Source of the DNA: Gilliamella apis
GTDB lineage: Bacteria > Pseudomonadota > Gammaproteobacteria > Enterobacterales > Orbaceae
Assembly: GCF_030758615.1 (NCBI RefSeq)
Contig: NZ_CP132381.1
Span: 372,001-436,000 of the forward strand
Direction of reading: 5' to 3'
Length of the DNA: 64,000 nucleotides
Part shown: in pieces, positions 1-8,115 of the stretch
Layout of the letters: each line of letters opens with the position of its first letter
Numbering within the stretch: the stretch's first letter is position 1
Notes under the pieces: generated by a model
Told to the model about the DNA's origin: nothing
Database searches by the model: none
The model's input: only the letters and a program-made list of their open reading frames with translations
Position numbers and translations under genes: made by a program

Positions 1-96
<96 letters not shown>

Positions 97-120
97 TTCC
101 CCTATTTAGCCCGTCAAAAT

Positions 121-153
121 AAAAAACCACTCCAATATGTGAGTGGTTTTTTT
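121..153 (+). terminator. Rho-independent terminator shared by groEL and mntP
   Basis: The arms AAAAAACCACTC and GAGTGGTTTTTT form a perfect 12-bp stem around a short AT loop. It lies 25 bp after the groEL stop and 31 bp beyond the end of the convergent mntP, with a T-run on one side and an A-run on the other, so it can act in both directions. Confidence 0.85.
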
Positions 154-183
154 ATATTTAAATTTGTTTAATAAAGAATAAAA

Positions 184-762
184 TTATATAGCGAGATGTT
201 GGTACAATGTGATTGAACCGATGACAATAAGAACGATGCCACCGATAAATGATGCTTGTTTACCAATTAAACAGCCAATTTTTTTACCTAGCAATAAGCC
301 CAATGTAACCATGATACAGGTTGCAAGTCCAATCATGGTGGCGGCAATATAAATATTAACGCTGGCAAGTGCTAATCCGACACCAACAGCAAATGCATCA
401 ATACTTGTTGAAATCGCAGTAAGAACTAATAGTAGAAATGATTTTTTCGATGAAGGAAGTGGTTTTGCATCACAGTTGTCATCGTTATCTTCTTTAAAAC
501 TATGATAGATCATGTTTAGACCTAACAATAGCATGACGGTAAAAACAATCCAATGATCCCATCTTTCAATATATTGTAGGGCAATATAGCCAATTAACCA
601 GCCTAGTAATGGCGTGATGGCTTCAACAAAACCAAATAAGATCCCCACTTTTAATGCGCCTAAAAACGGCGTTGATTTTAGTGATACGCCACGACAAATC
701 GCTACCGCAAAGGCATCTGTAGACATGGCTAATGCTAGCAGTAAAATAGCCAAAAAACTCAT
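184..762 (-). CDS. mntP: Manganese efflux pump MntP
   Basis: A 192-residue, very hydrophobic protein with six predicted membrane helices in two related halves. Each half carries a conserved acidic helix: LALAMSTDAFAVAICRG near the start and AISTSIDAFAVGVGLAL near residue 120. That duplicated S-x-D-A-F-A-V motif is diagnostic of MntP (YebN), which exports Mn2+ across the inner membrane. Length matches the family (about 188). It is a single gene convergent with groEL. I see no yybP-ykoY-like riboswitch in the 51-bp gap before the gene. It complements the manganese/iron importer mntH at 50.3 kb. Confidence 0.95.
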   Translation of the reverse strand: MSFLAILLLALAMSTDAFAVAICRGVSLKSTPFLGALKVGILFGFVEAITPLLGWLIGYIALQYIERWDHWIVFTVMLLLGLNMIYHSFKEDNDDNCDAKPLPSSKKSFLLLVLTAISTSIDAFAVGVGLALASVNIYIAATMIGLATCIMVTLGLLLGKKIGCLIGKQASFIGGIVLIVIGSITLYQHLAI

Positions 763-813
763 GATATATACTCTTGCTTCCAGTGATGTTAATTTTAATT
801 TTGTATTTATAAT

Positions 814-1428
814 TTATTTTTTTGATACTAAAAATAGATAGTTAGCTATCTTGTTGTCGCCTTTATTTTTATAAAGTTCGGCTGTTTTTGCTACATTACT
901 TCGACGACTGGCATCATATGCAAAAAGTTGTTTAAACATTAGATCTGCCGTTTTCTTATCGCCGTTTTGGATAGCACAATAACCATATTGCTCATAGGTA
1001 TCTGCTTTCCAGCGGTGCCGATCTAGTTCTAGACTTTTGGCAAATTGTTGTTTCGCTTCTTGGTAACGATCTCTACCACATAAAAAGGAACCATAGTGCA
1101 CACGATATAAACCATTACCTGGTTGCATTAATGTGATTCGTTTATAAATCATCTCTGCTTCATTATATTCACCAACATGTTGATCAAACATTGCCATTGC
1201 TAGCATGATTTGAGGATTATTGGGTGAATATTGAGCGGCCAATTTTAGATTATAATGTGCCGCTTTAACGTTATCTTCAGATTCATTGGCTTTGGCTAAA
1301 TAACCTAAGCCTAATCGCATTCTTGCTAACGCAGCGGTTTCTGGATCAAAATCCTCACGACCATTCATTTGACAGCCTGTTAGCATTAGCATGACCAAAC
1401 TGCTTAATGCTATTAATACGTTTTTCAT
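814..1428 (-). CDS. pilW: Type IV pilus biogenesis/stability lipoprotein PilW (PilF-type)
   Basis: A lipoprotein of 204 residues from the chosen ATG. The signal peptide MKNVLIALSSLVMLMLTGC ends in a lipobox (LTGC), followed by TPR repeats (ALARMRLGLGYLAK, NPQIMLAMAMFDQHVGEYNEAE, HYGSFLCGRDRYQEAKQQF). PilF/PilW lipoproteins help the PilQ secretin assemble in the outer membrane. The reading frame stays open 13 codons upstream, but ATG 1428 has a GAGGAG ribosome site and starts the signal peptide, so I use it. It lies 19 bp downstream of rlmN in the same direction, the usual gammaproteobacterial rlmN-pilW order. Confidence 0.88.
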   Translation of the reverse strand: MKNVLIALSSLVMLMLTGCQMNGREDFDPETAALARMRLGLGYLAKANESEDNVKAAHYNLKLAAQYSPNNPQIMLAMAMFDQHVGEYNEAEMIYKRITLMQPGNGLYRVHYGSFLCGRDRYQEAKQQFAKSLELDRHRWKADTYEQYGYCAIQNGDKKTADLMFKQLFAYDASRRSNVAKTAELYKNKGDNKIANYLFLVSKK

Positions 1429-1447
1429 GTACAACTCCTCGGTTGTT

Positions 1448-2638
1448 TTAGGCTGTTTGTTGAACAAGATTTTGCTTTTTATAAAGCGTTCGTTTGGTAC
1501 GATCTACAACTTCGCCAGCAAGTTGACCACAAGCAGCATCAATATCATCGCCACGAGTCTTCCGAACGATAACCGTAAATCCATAACCCATTAATGTTTT
1601 CATAAACCGATCAATTCGGGTGTTTGAACAACGCGCATAAGGCGCACCAGGGAAAGGATTCCATGGAATTAAATTGATTTTACTTGGTACATTTTTCAGG
1701 AATTTAGCCAGCTCATGGGCATGTTCAACACTATCATTGATCTGGTTGAGTAATACATATTCGATGGTCACTTTACCATGATTAGCATTCGAGGTTGAAA
1801 GATAACGTAAAATTGAATCACGTAACATTGCCATATTATATTTTTGGTTAATTGGCATAATCTCGCTACGAATTTCATCATTTGGTGCATGTAATGAAAT
1901 AGCTAATGCTACATCAATCATGCCAGCTAATTTATCTAAGGCGGGTACGACACCAGAAGTAGAAAGCGTCACGCGTCTTTTGGATAAACCATAACCAAAA
2001 TCATCTAGCATAATTTCCATTGCTGGTGCGACATTGGATAAGTTAAGTAAAGGTTCACCCATTCCCATCATAACAACGTTAGTGATAGGTCGATCGGCTA
2101 ATTTACCTGTTACGCCAATGGCATTTGATGCGCGCCAAACTTGGCCAATAATTTCAGATACGGTTAAATTACGGTTAAAACCTTGTTGCGCTGTTGAACA
2201 GAATTTACATTCCAAAGCACAGCCCACTTGTGATGAAACACATAAGGTCGCACGATCACGTTCAGGAATATAAACTGATTCAATCATTTGATTATTGCCT
2301 ACATCTAAAGCCCATTTTATAGTGCCATCGGATGAACGTTGCTCGATGGCAATTTTAGGTGCTTTAATTTCAGCTAATTTTTTTAATTGCTCACGTAATT
2401 TTTTGTTAATGTCGGTCATAAGATCGAAATCATCTATCCCAAAATGATAGATCCATTTCATCACTTGATCCGCTCTAAATGGTTTTTCTCCTAACGAAAT
2501 AAAAAATTCTCTTAACTGTTGTCTGGTAAAGTTAAGTAAGTTTATTTTTTCGTTAGTTGGATTGGTGGTGTTTTGATTAGTTGTATTTGTCACGTCCAAA
2601 CAATTATCAGACGATTTGTGTGTAGCTGATGTTAACAT
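1448..2638 (-). CDS. rlmN: Dual-specificity RNA methyltransferase RlmN
   Basis: A radical-SAM enzyme that methylates C2 of A2503 in 23S rRNA and A37 of some tRNAs. The 4Fe-4S motif CxxxCxxC is at C140, C144 and C147. A conserved cysteine at about 133 and the C-terminal [13 protein letters not shown] cysteine are the methyl-carrier and resolving residues of the family. [10 protein letters not shown] and [10 protein letters not shown] are further RlmN signatures. The length of 396 includes an Asn/Thr-rich N-terminal extension of about 30 residues not seen in E. coli RlmN (384 aa). First gene of the rlmN-pilW pair. Confidence 0.97.
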   Translation of the reverse strand: MLTSATHKSSDNCLDVTNTTNQNTTNPTNEKINLLNFTRQQLREFFISLGEKPFRADQVMKWIYHFGIDDFDLMTDINKKLREQLKKLAEIKAPKIAIEQRSSDGTIKWALDVGNNQMIESVYIPERDRATLCVSSQVGCALECKFCSTAQQGFNRNLTVSEIIGQVWRASNAIGVTGKLADRPITNVVMMGMGEPLLNLSNVAPAMEIMLDDFGYGLSKRRVTLSTSGVVPALDKLAGMIDVALAISLHAPNDEIRSEIMPINQKYNMAMLRDSILRYLSTSNANHGKVTIEYVLLNQINDSVEHAHELAKFLKNVPSKINLIPWNPFPGAPYARCSNTRIDRFMKTLMGYGFTVIVRKTRGDDIDAACGQLAGEVVDRTKRTLYKKQNLVQQTA

Positions 2639-2738
2639 ATGGCCTCGTTTTTACACATTATGGCTATTTCAATTTTTAGGGAAAGGATTATACTGGTTTT
2701 CACCCTGTCTGGCTAATATAATATTAATTAGAATCTAA

Positions 2739-3491
2739 ATGATGAAAAAAATAATAACATTGAAAACAGTTACTCATTTTAGCTCAACTTTAACTTTACT
2801 CTTATGTTCAACGTTTGCTATGGCACAATCTATTCCATTAAATAAACTTACTGGGCAATTTGATGAAAAAAAAGATAGTAATTATATTGCTCTCGACTCA
2901 ACAATATTACCCGTAAACAAAAAAGGTATGTATTTACAGAAGGAACCAACTGAGCAGTTGATTAAGGCTTATAATGATTTTAAAAAATCTTATTCCAATA
3001 TTCCTTTTATTGTAGTGAGTGCTACGCGTAATTACACCTATCAAAATGGTATTTGGCAACGTAAGTGGGATGCATTATTACCTAAGTTTAATAATCCACA
3101 AAAAATTGCCGAACAAATTTTAAAATTATCTTCAATGCCTGGTACATCAAGACATCATTGGGGAACAGATATTGATATTACTAGTGTATCGTCTGAATAT
3201 TTTAAAAATGATAAACAGGGAGTTATTTTGTATCAATGGCTTCGTGAAAACTTACCAAAATATGGTTTTTGTCAACCATTCAGTGAGGGACGAAAAGGGG
3301 GCTATTTGCCAGAAGAGTGGCATTGGTCATATAAACCAATCGCCAAACAATATCTTGCTGAATATAAAGCAATACTTGACAGTAATCCACAGATGATTAT
3401 GCAAAATCTGAATTTTACTGGTTACGATAAAATTACCTTAGAAAGTCTGGTAAAAGAGTATGTATTAACCGTTAATCCGGATTGTTATTAA
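2739..3491 (+). CDS. Secreted M15 (VanY-type) D-alanyl-D-alanine carboxypeptidase
   Basis: A 250-residue protein with a signal peptide (hydrophobic 10-27, AMA cleavage near 29). The M15B peptidase domain carries the zinc-site pattern SxHxxGxxxD as S137-R-H139-H-W-G-T-D-I-D146 and the second motif EEWHW with E193 and H195. Such enzymes remove terminal D-Ala from peptidoglycan stem peptides in the periplasm. Two adjacent ATGs (2739, 2742) are possible and neither has a strong ribosome site. Its stop codon overlaps that of the convergent histidine kinase by 4 bp in a TTAA. Being next to a CpxRA-like envelope-stress pair fits a cell-wall role, but no regulatory link is shown. Confidence 0.85.
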   Translation: MMKKIITLKTVTHFSSTLTLLLCSTFAMAQSIPLNKLTGQFDEKKDSNYIALDSTILPVNKKGMYLQKEPTEQLIKAYNDFKKSYSNIPFIVVSATRNYTYQNGIWQRKWDALLPKFNNPQKIAEQILKLSSMPGTSRHHWGTDIDITSVSSEYFKNDKQGVILYQWLRENLPKYGFCQPFSEGRKGGYLPEEWHWSYKPIAKQYLAEYKAILDSNPQMIMQNLNFTGYDKITLESLVKEYVLTVNPDCY

Positions 3492-4792
3492 TTTTTTCGC
3501 CAATAAGGTAGTTTGATTGTTACCACTAAACCACCACCATCGCGATTATTAGCTTGAATAGTGCCGTTATGCATAATAACGGTCTTTCTGACGATGGCTA
3601 GACCTAGTCCATAGCCTTTACCTAACTGTGCTGACTGAATCCGGACAAAGGGTTCAAAAATACTCGATAATTTGCTGGCATCGACACCCGGACCACGATC
3701 TTTAACTTCAATTTGTAAATATTTTCCTGCTTCTTTTAATGATACCTCAACCGTTTGGCCTGCATTAGAAAAGCGGATAGCATTACGAATAATATTTTCA
3801 ATCGCGCGTCGTATCTGTTCAGAATTACCTTTAACAATAGAGTGATTAATGGATGATAAGTTAAACTCTACTTCAATAGATTGGTGATTGGCTTCGTAGT
3901 TGGCATCATTAACCACTACACCAATTAACTCTTTTAAGTCAAAGTATTCATCGGTTCGATTATTCATTTCTGCACGTGAATAATTAAGAATCTCACCAAT
4001 TAATTGATCTAATCGTTGCGACTCTAACTCAATTCTAGCTAAAGCTGTATCGATATTTTGTTTATTTTGTTGGGCAAGACCGATTGCCAATTGTAAGCGG
4101 GCCAGAGGGGTTCTGAGTTCATGAGAAACATCATGAAGTAGCGCTTGACGATCAGATATTAAGATGTTGAGTTGCTCAACCATCATGTCAAAATCTTTAC
4201 CTAATTCACTCAGTTCATCACGACGAGGTTTTAACTTTTTAAATAACCGAACCGACAGATCACCTTGCGATACACGGAAAAATCCTTGTCTTAGTAATTT
4301 CATTGGTCTAGTTAAGTTCCATGCTAAAAATAGGCTGAATACTAAACCAACACAGATCCCCATTAACAAAATAGGGGTCGGCATATTAAATAAAGTTTTA
4401 TTTTTGTTATTGCTGTGATCGGTTTTATCGTCTTTAAATGATACCGAATAGAGGGTGCCATCCGGTGCCACTGCCATCCGTTGATATACATAAGAGCTAG
4501 GTTCTAATTCATCTGTGATGATATTGACTTGATCATATTGTGGAGACACCAATTTTATTGACAATAAAACTCGCTCACGTTCGGGTAAATGTGCAATAAA
4601 ATTGAGTGTTTCATCTTCACCGGCAACATGCAATAATTGAGCAATCATATCCACTTTAGTCGGCATATGATTTAAGAATCGTTGATTTCTACTTTCTATA
4701 TAATATGAGAAAGCAATCCAAGTTAATTGGAAAGTAAGATAAAAAATTATCCAAAATATAACCAGTATTTTCCAAAATAATCGACGATTCAT
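3488..4792 (-). CDS. CpxA-like sensor histidine kinase
   Basis: A 434-residue membrane kinase. TM1 spans about 7-30, a periplasmic stretch of about 110 residues follows, TM2 is at about 139-160, then a HAMP linker. The H-box HDVSHELRTPLARLQ has the phosphorylated His224. The N-box is NIIRNAIRFS and the G-boxes are KDRGPGVD and GKGYGLGLAIV. The catalytic half most resembles CpxA; the sensor region is shorter than that of E. coli CpxA. Second gene of a regulator-kinase operon, 18 bp after the response regulator. The signal it senses cannot be read from the sequence. Confidence 0.88.
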   Translation of the reverse strand: MNRRLFWKILVIFWIIFYLTFQLTWIAFSYYIESRNQRFLNHMPTKVDMIAQLLHVAGEDETLNFIAHLPERERVLLSIKLVSPQYDQVNIITDELEPSSYVYQRMAVAPDGTLYSVSFKDDKTDHSNNKNKTLFNMPTPILLMGICVGLVFSLFLAWNLTRPMKLLRQGFFRVSQGDLSVRLFKKLKPRRDELSELGKDFDMMVEQLNILISDRQALLHDVSHELRTPLARLQLAIGLAQQNKQNIDTALARIELESQRLDQLIGEILNYSRAEMNNRTDEYFDLKELIGVVVNDANYEANHQSIEVEFNLSSINHSIVKGNSEQIRRAIENIIRNAIRFSNAGQTVEVSLKEAGKYLQIEVKDRGPGVDASKLSSIFEPFVRIQSAQLGKGYGLGLAIVRKTVIMHNGTIQANNRDGGGLVVTIKLPYWRKN

Positions 4793-4810
4793 AGCAAACC
4801 TATGGCTTGA

Positions 4811-5494
4811 TTAACGGATACGATAGCCAACCGCTCTTATTGTTTCAATGGTCACATCATTTTGTGCTACTTGATGTAGTTTTTGGCGAATATTGCTGAT
4901 ATGAACATCGACGCTGCGATCATATAATTCTCGAGCACGACCCAGACCTATTTCAGACAATTCTTCTTTAGTTACCACACGTTCACTATGTTTAACGAGT
5001 AAAACTAACAAGTTAAATTCAGTAGAGGTGAGATCTATCGGTTGACCGTTCCAAGTACAAAGTCGTTGTGGTAGATCTAAAGTTAAGCCATTAAAATGAT
5101 ATTTTTTCTCATCAACTAATTCGACTGAACGTTCGTCAAACCGACGTAATACCGCTCTCAATCTCGCCAATAATTCACGTGGGTAACATGGTTTTGGTAT
5201 GTAATCATCAGCACCTAATTCTAACCCTAATACGCGATCAATATTATCACCTTTGGCAGTTAACATAATAACTGGCATATTACATTGTTGACGAATGCTT
5301 TTTAGGACATCAATGCCATTAATATCAGGTAACATCACATCTAAAATTGCTGCACGATATTTACCTGATAGCGCTTCATCAATACCATCCTTACCTAAAT
5401 AAACACTTTTAATATTAAAACCTTCATTGGTTAAATATTCGCTAAGCATTTGTGATAATTCTACATCATCATCAATTAATAAAATATTTATCAT
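4811..5494 (-). CDS. CpxR-like OmpR-family response regulator
   Basis: A 227-residue two-domain regulator. The receiver domain has the acidic pocket IDDD at 8-10, phospho-acceptor D52 (ILDVMLP) and switch K101 (DDYIPKP). A winged-helix OmpR/PhoB DNA-binding domain fills the C-terminal half (DLTSTEFNLLVLL, DRSVDVHISNIRQKL, IRAVGYRIR). RVLGLELGADDYIPKP and the HISN-RKL stretch closely match CpxR. A GGCGAG ribosome site precedes the ATG. It is the first gene of the pair; its partner kinase starts 18 bp downstream. The role in envelope stress is inferred from similarity. Confidence 0.88.
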   Translation of the reverse strand: MINILLIDDDVELSQMLSEYLTNEGFNIKSVYLGKDGIDEALSGKYRAAILDVMLPDINGIDVLKSIRQQCNMPVIMLTAKGDNIDRVLGLELGADDYIPKPCYPRELLARLRAVLRRFDERSVELVDEKKYHFNGLTLDLPQRLCTWNGQPIDLTSTEFNLLVLLVKHSERVVTKEELSEIGLGRARELYDRSVDVHISNIRQKLHQVAQNDVTIETIRAVGYRIR

Positions 5495-5872
5495 ATCTCG
5501 CCATTATTATTTAATTTTTGATAGTTACATTATTGCAATAATAAAAAAAAAGTCAGGTGGTTTTACTAAAATATTACATATTTTGAACTATTCCTGATTA
5601 ATTTATTTACTATGCAGTTAAGTATAGATGTTTCAGATTTAGTCTATTTTTGTCGTGTATGTTTTAAACAAAAAGTGATTGAATAAAAATCTGTTTATAG
5701 TGGTTTAACGTATTAATAAAATCAGTATTGAACTGATAAATTATGTTCACTTACTCTTTAATATGTGAGCTTAACATTCAGTTTTCAAGTTAAATAGAAT
5801 AAAATAATCACTTAATTTCATGGCTAAACGTTTCACTTGCTAACATTACGGTTAGTAATATGGAGATAAAAA
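5495..5872. other. Intergenic region between the response regulator and cyuA
   Basis: 378 bp of very AT-rich sequence between divergent genes. It must hold promoters for both, but I find no open frame, strong hairpin or clear known operator. A good ribosome site (GGAG, 5868 region) precedes cyuA. Confidence 0.6.
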
Positions 5873-7168
5873 ATGGAACAACAAGTAATGTGGCAACAAT
5901 TAATCAAATTGGTGAAACATGAAGTCTTGCCAGCACTTGGTTGCACTGAACCTATCTCACTTGCTTTAGCTGCTGCTACGGCAACTCAATATATTGATAA
6001 AAATAAAATTAGCCACATTGATGCTTATGTCTCGCCCAATTTAATGAAAAATGGCATGGGTGTTACGGTTCCAGGCACTGGTATGGTGGGATTAGCTATT
6101 GCAGCGGCCATCGGCGCCATTGGTGGTGATGCTGGGGCAGGCCTTGAAGTCCTTAAAAATATTACTGAGCAACAGATCGAACAAGCTAAAACGATGCTCA
6201 ATGAGCATAAAATTAATGTGCAAATTGCCGATAATAATACCGCTATTTATTCTGAAGCTAATATTTATACTAATCATGATCATGTCCGCGTCTGTATTGA
6301 AAGCTCACATACTAATGTGATTTTGATTGAAAAAAATGACGAAATAATTTTTAAAGCCGATAACCAAAAGCAAGATGATTCGAAAGATGCGGCTATCATC
6401 AAATTGATGTCGGTAAAACAGATATATGAATTTGCCTCGCAGGCTGATTTTGCTGATATCGAATTTATTTTACACTCAGCAGAATTAAATGATGCCTTAT
6501 CTCAGGAAGGCTTAAGACGAGATTATGGCTTAAGTATTGCGGCGACATTACATGAACAAACTAAAAATGGCTTATTAGCTGATGATCTATTGTCTAAAGT
6601 GATTATTCGTACTACTGCTGCATCAGATGCTCGCATGGGTGGTGCAACGTTACCAGCTATGAGTAATTCAGGTTCAGGCAATCAAGGTATTACTGCAACT
6701 ATGCCAGTCGTTGTTGTTGCCGATTATTTAGAGTCAACGCCAGAACAATTAGCGAGAGCGCTTATTTTATCGCATACCATTGCCATTTATATTCATAGTA
6801 AATTTCCGCCATTATCAGCTCTTTGTGCAGCCTCAACAGCAGCCATGGGATCGGCTGCCGGTATGGCGTGGTTACTGGGTAAAGGCCAATATGAGGCAGT
6901 TGATATGGCCATATGTAACATGATTGGTGATTTGTCTGGAATAATTTGTGATGGTGCGTCAAATAGCTGTGCAATGAAAGTTTCAACCTCGGTTTCATCC
7001 GGATTTAAAGCTGTATTAATGGCGCTAAACCGAATTCGTGTTACAGGTAATGAAGGTATTGTTTGTGATAGTGTTGAAACTTCAATTAATAATTTAGGGG
7101 CGATTGTTAGCAATAGTATGAAAGCAACTGACACTCAGATAATTGATATTATGTCGCATAAAGCCTAA
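5873..7168 (+). CDS. cyuA: L-cysteine desulfidase (CyuA/YhaM, UPF0597 family)
   Basis: A 431-residue protein matching the YhaM/CyuA family along its length. These iron-sulfur enzymes break L-cysteine into pyruvate, ammonia and sulfide. Visible family motifs are PALGCTEPISLALA (C24, a likely cluster ligand), VSPNLMKNGMGVTVPGTGM and the C-terminal CDGASNSC cysteine pair. The ATG has a GGAG site 7 bp upstream. In enterics cyuA is paired with a cysteine permease (cyuP) and regulator (cyuR); neither is adjacent here, so this is an orphan copy, followed instead by tRNA genes. Substrate assignment rests on family knowledge. Confidence 0.9.
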   Translation: MEQQVMWQQLIKLVKHEVLPALGCTEPISLALAAATATQYIDKNKISHIDAYVSPNLMKNGMGVTVPGTGMVGLAIAAAIGAIGGDAGAGLEVLKNITEQQIEQAKTMLNEHKINVQIADNNTAIYSEANIYTNHDHVRVCIESSHTNVILIEKNDEIIFKADNQKQDDSKDAAIIKLMSVKQIYEFASQADFADIEFILHSAELNDALSQEGLRRDYGLSIAATLHEQTKNGLLADDLLSKVIIRTTAASDARMGGATLPAMSNSGSGNQGITATMPVVVVADYLESTPEQLARALILSHTIAIYIHSKFPPLSALCAASTAAMGSAAGMAWLLGKGQYEAVDMAICNMIGDLSGIICDGASNSCAMKVSTSVSSGFKAVLMALNRIRVTGNEGIVCDSVETSINNLGAIVSNSMKATDTQIIDIMSHKA

Positions 7169-7246
7169 TTTTTTTGAAAAATGCTAAAAGAATAACCTTT
7201 TAACGCTTTTAATATGACCAATTGGTATTATTTTTAAAAAATATGC

Positions 7247-7275
7247 TGGACAATATTATTTTTTATGCGTAATAT
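7247..7275 (+). promoter_or_regulatory. Sigma-70 promoter for the tRNA-His/tRNA-Pro unit
   Basis: TGGACA (-35, 5/6) at 7247, a 17-bp spacer, and TAATAT (-10, 4/6) at 7270, followed by a G/C-containing discriminator and then tRNA-His from 7292. Spacing and position fit a stable-RNA promoter; inferred from motif only. Confidence 0.5.
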
Positions 7276-7291
7276 TTCGTCCTGCTTCTAT

Positions 7292-7368
7292 GGTGGCTAT
7301 AGCTCAGTTGGTAGAGCCCTGGATTGTGATTCCAGTTGTCGTGGGTTCGAGTCCCATTAGCCACCCCA
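7292..7368 (+). tRNA. hisR: tRNA-His (GTG)
   Basis: A complete cloverleaf. The acceptor GGTGGCT includes the G(-1) characteristic of histidine tRNA and pairs with AGCCACC; anticodon loop TTGTGAT; T-arm GTGGGTTCGAGTCCCAT; encoded CCA end. Apart from a base or two it reads like the E. coli hisR gene. It is first of a two-tRNA unit with tRNA-Pro 31 bp downstream. Confidence 0.97.
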
Positions 7369-7399
7369 TTTTATAGTTAGAATGTGAAGCAATTTCTGA

Positions 7400-7476
7400 C
7401 GGCGAGTAGCGCAGCTTGGTAGCGCAACTGGTTTGGGACCAGTGGGTCGGAGGTTCGAATCCTCTCTCGCCGACCA
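7400..7476 (+). tRNA. proM: tRNA-Pro (TGG)
   Basis: A complete cloverleaf: acceptor CGGCGAG paired with CTCGCCG, anticodon loop TTTGGGA (anticodon TGG), T-arm GGAGGTTCGAATCCTCT, encoded ACCA end. It reads essentially the same as E. coli proM. Its last 19 bases are the beginning of a 138-bp sequence that is repeated at 7624. Confidence 0.97.
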
Positions 7477-7595
7477 ATTTAATAAGAAAGCCTACTCATT
7501 TGAGTGGGCTTTTTTATTATTACAACGATGCATTTGATTCGAACCGATAAGAGGTTCGAGCCGAGTAGCACGAGACAGCGTTGCTTTAGCAACGA
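7458..7595 (+). repeat. Direct repeat copy 1: tRNA-Pro 3' end plus terminator and trailer
   Basis: This 138-bp unit begins with the last 19 bases of tRNA-Pro (including CCA), contains the tRNA terminator, an inverted repeat CGAACC/GGTTCG and the hairpin CGTTGC-TTTA-GCAACG. An almost identical copy begins at 7624, 166 bp later; only two C-to-T differences separate them (7579, 7593), both inside the last hairpin and both leaving G-T pairs. Confidence 0.93.
7486..7517 (+). terminator. Terminator of the tRNA-His/tRNA-Pro unit
   Basis: AAGCCTACTCA and TGAGTGGGCTT form an 11-bp stem (one G-T pair) with a two-base loop, followed by a T-run. It starts about 10 bp after tRNA-Pro. Confidence 0.85.
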
Positions 7596-7623
7596 CCCGT
7601 AGGGCGAGCATGAAATGTGAGTC

Positions 7624-7761
7624 AATCCTCTCTCGCCGACCAATTTAATAAGAAAGCCTACTCATTTGAGTGGGCTTTTTTATTATTACAACGATGCATT
7701 TGATTCGAACCGATAAGAGGTTCGAGCCGAGTAGCACGAGACAGTGTTGCTTTAGCAATGA
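7624..7761 (+). repeat. Direct repeat copy 2: duplicated tRNA-Pro 3' end and terminator
   Basis: Second copy of the 138-bp unit. It repeats the 19-base tRNA-Pro 3' end, the terminator (7652-7682) and the trailer hairpin, now TGTTGC-TTTA-GCAATG. The 28-bp spacer before it contains GGGCGAG (7602-7608). GGCGAG there can pair with CTCGCC of this copy (7632-7637), giving a tRNA-acceptor-like stem closed by GACCA. No D-arm or anticodon arm is present, so it is not a functional tRNA. Confidence 0.9.
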
Positions 7762-8018
7762 CTAGACATTTTTATCCTTCTAAATTATCTAAGCTGTAAC
7801 TATGCATTTTTACCATGTTCTTTATAATTAACTCTACAAACACTTTATACTTCGTTTCTTCTTATGACTTGATAAAATTGCGTTTTTACATTGAGTTTTC
7901 TTCAAATCTTCCTTTATTGTAAATCAAATAAACAGATACATTTTTAAATATATCGTATTGATTTAATTATAAATAATTATAAAAACTGTGATCTATACAA
8001 CAAATTTGGTACTTAAAA
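7762..8018. other. Gene-free AT-rich stretch before the GntR/PTS operon
   Basis: With the repeats before it, this forms a gap of about 640 bp without a protein gene. I see no open frame or strong hairpin in this part; the promoter and palindrome lie just after it. Confidence 0.6.
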
Positions 8019-8047
8019 TTGACAACATGTATTTTTTTGTTTATTTT
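8019..8047 (+). promoter_or_regulatory. Probable promoter of the GntR/PTS operon
   Basis: A perfect -35 TTGACA (8019-8024), a 17-bp spacer and TATTTT (-10, 4/6) at 8042-8047. Transcription would begin near 8054, just before the palindrome at 8059. It is the best sigma-70 match upstream of the first regulator. No sigma-54 -24/-12 element is evident. Confidence 0.55.
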
Positions 8048-8058
8048 TTAACAATGTT

Positions 8059-8075
8059 TACGTTATATTAACGTA
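8059..8075 (+). promoter_or_regulatory. Palindromic operator candidate TACGTTA-TAT-TAACGTA
   Basis: A perfect 7-bp inverted repeat around TAT, located at the expected transcription start and 40 bp upstream of the first GntR gene. Position and symmetry suggest a repressor site, most simply for one or both GntR regulators of this operon (autoregulation). No experimental site is known to me. Confidence 0.5.
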
Positions 8076-8115
8076 TATCTATTTTATAAAAAAGTCCATC
8101 AATGGAGTGTGTTTT

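Noticed and set aside
5562..5577. GTAAT-N6-GTAAA upstream of the CpxR-like gene, similar to a CpxR box
   Set aside because: Spacing is 6 instead of 5 and one half-site has a mismatch; such AT-rich words are common here.
6793..7134. Long open frames antisense to cyuA, carB, metE and other genes
   Set aside because: They lie wholly inside well-conserved genes, have no ribosome sites and no recognisable domains.
7176..7210. Terminator after cyuA
   Set aside because: The possible stem around CTAAAAG/CTTTTAA is imperfect and lacks a clear T-run.
7602..7642. A second functional tRNA-Pro
   Set aside because: Only an acceptor-like stem and the 3' end are present; D-arm and anticodon arm are missing.
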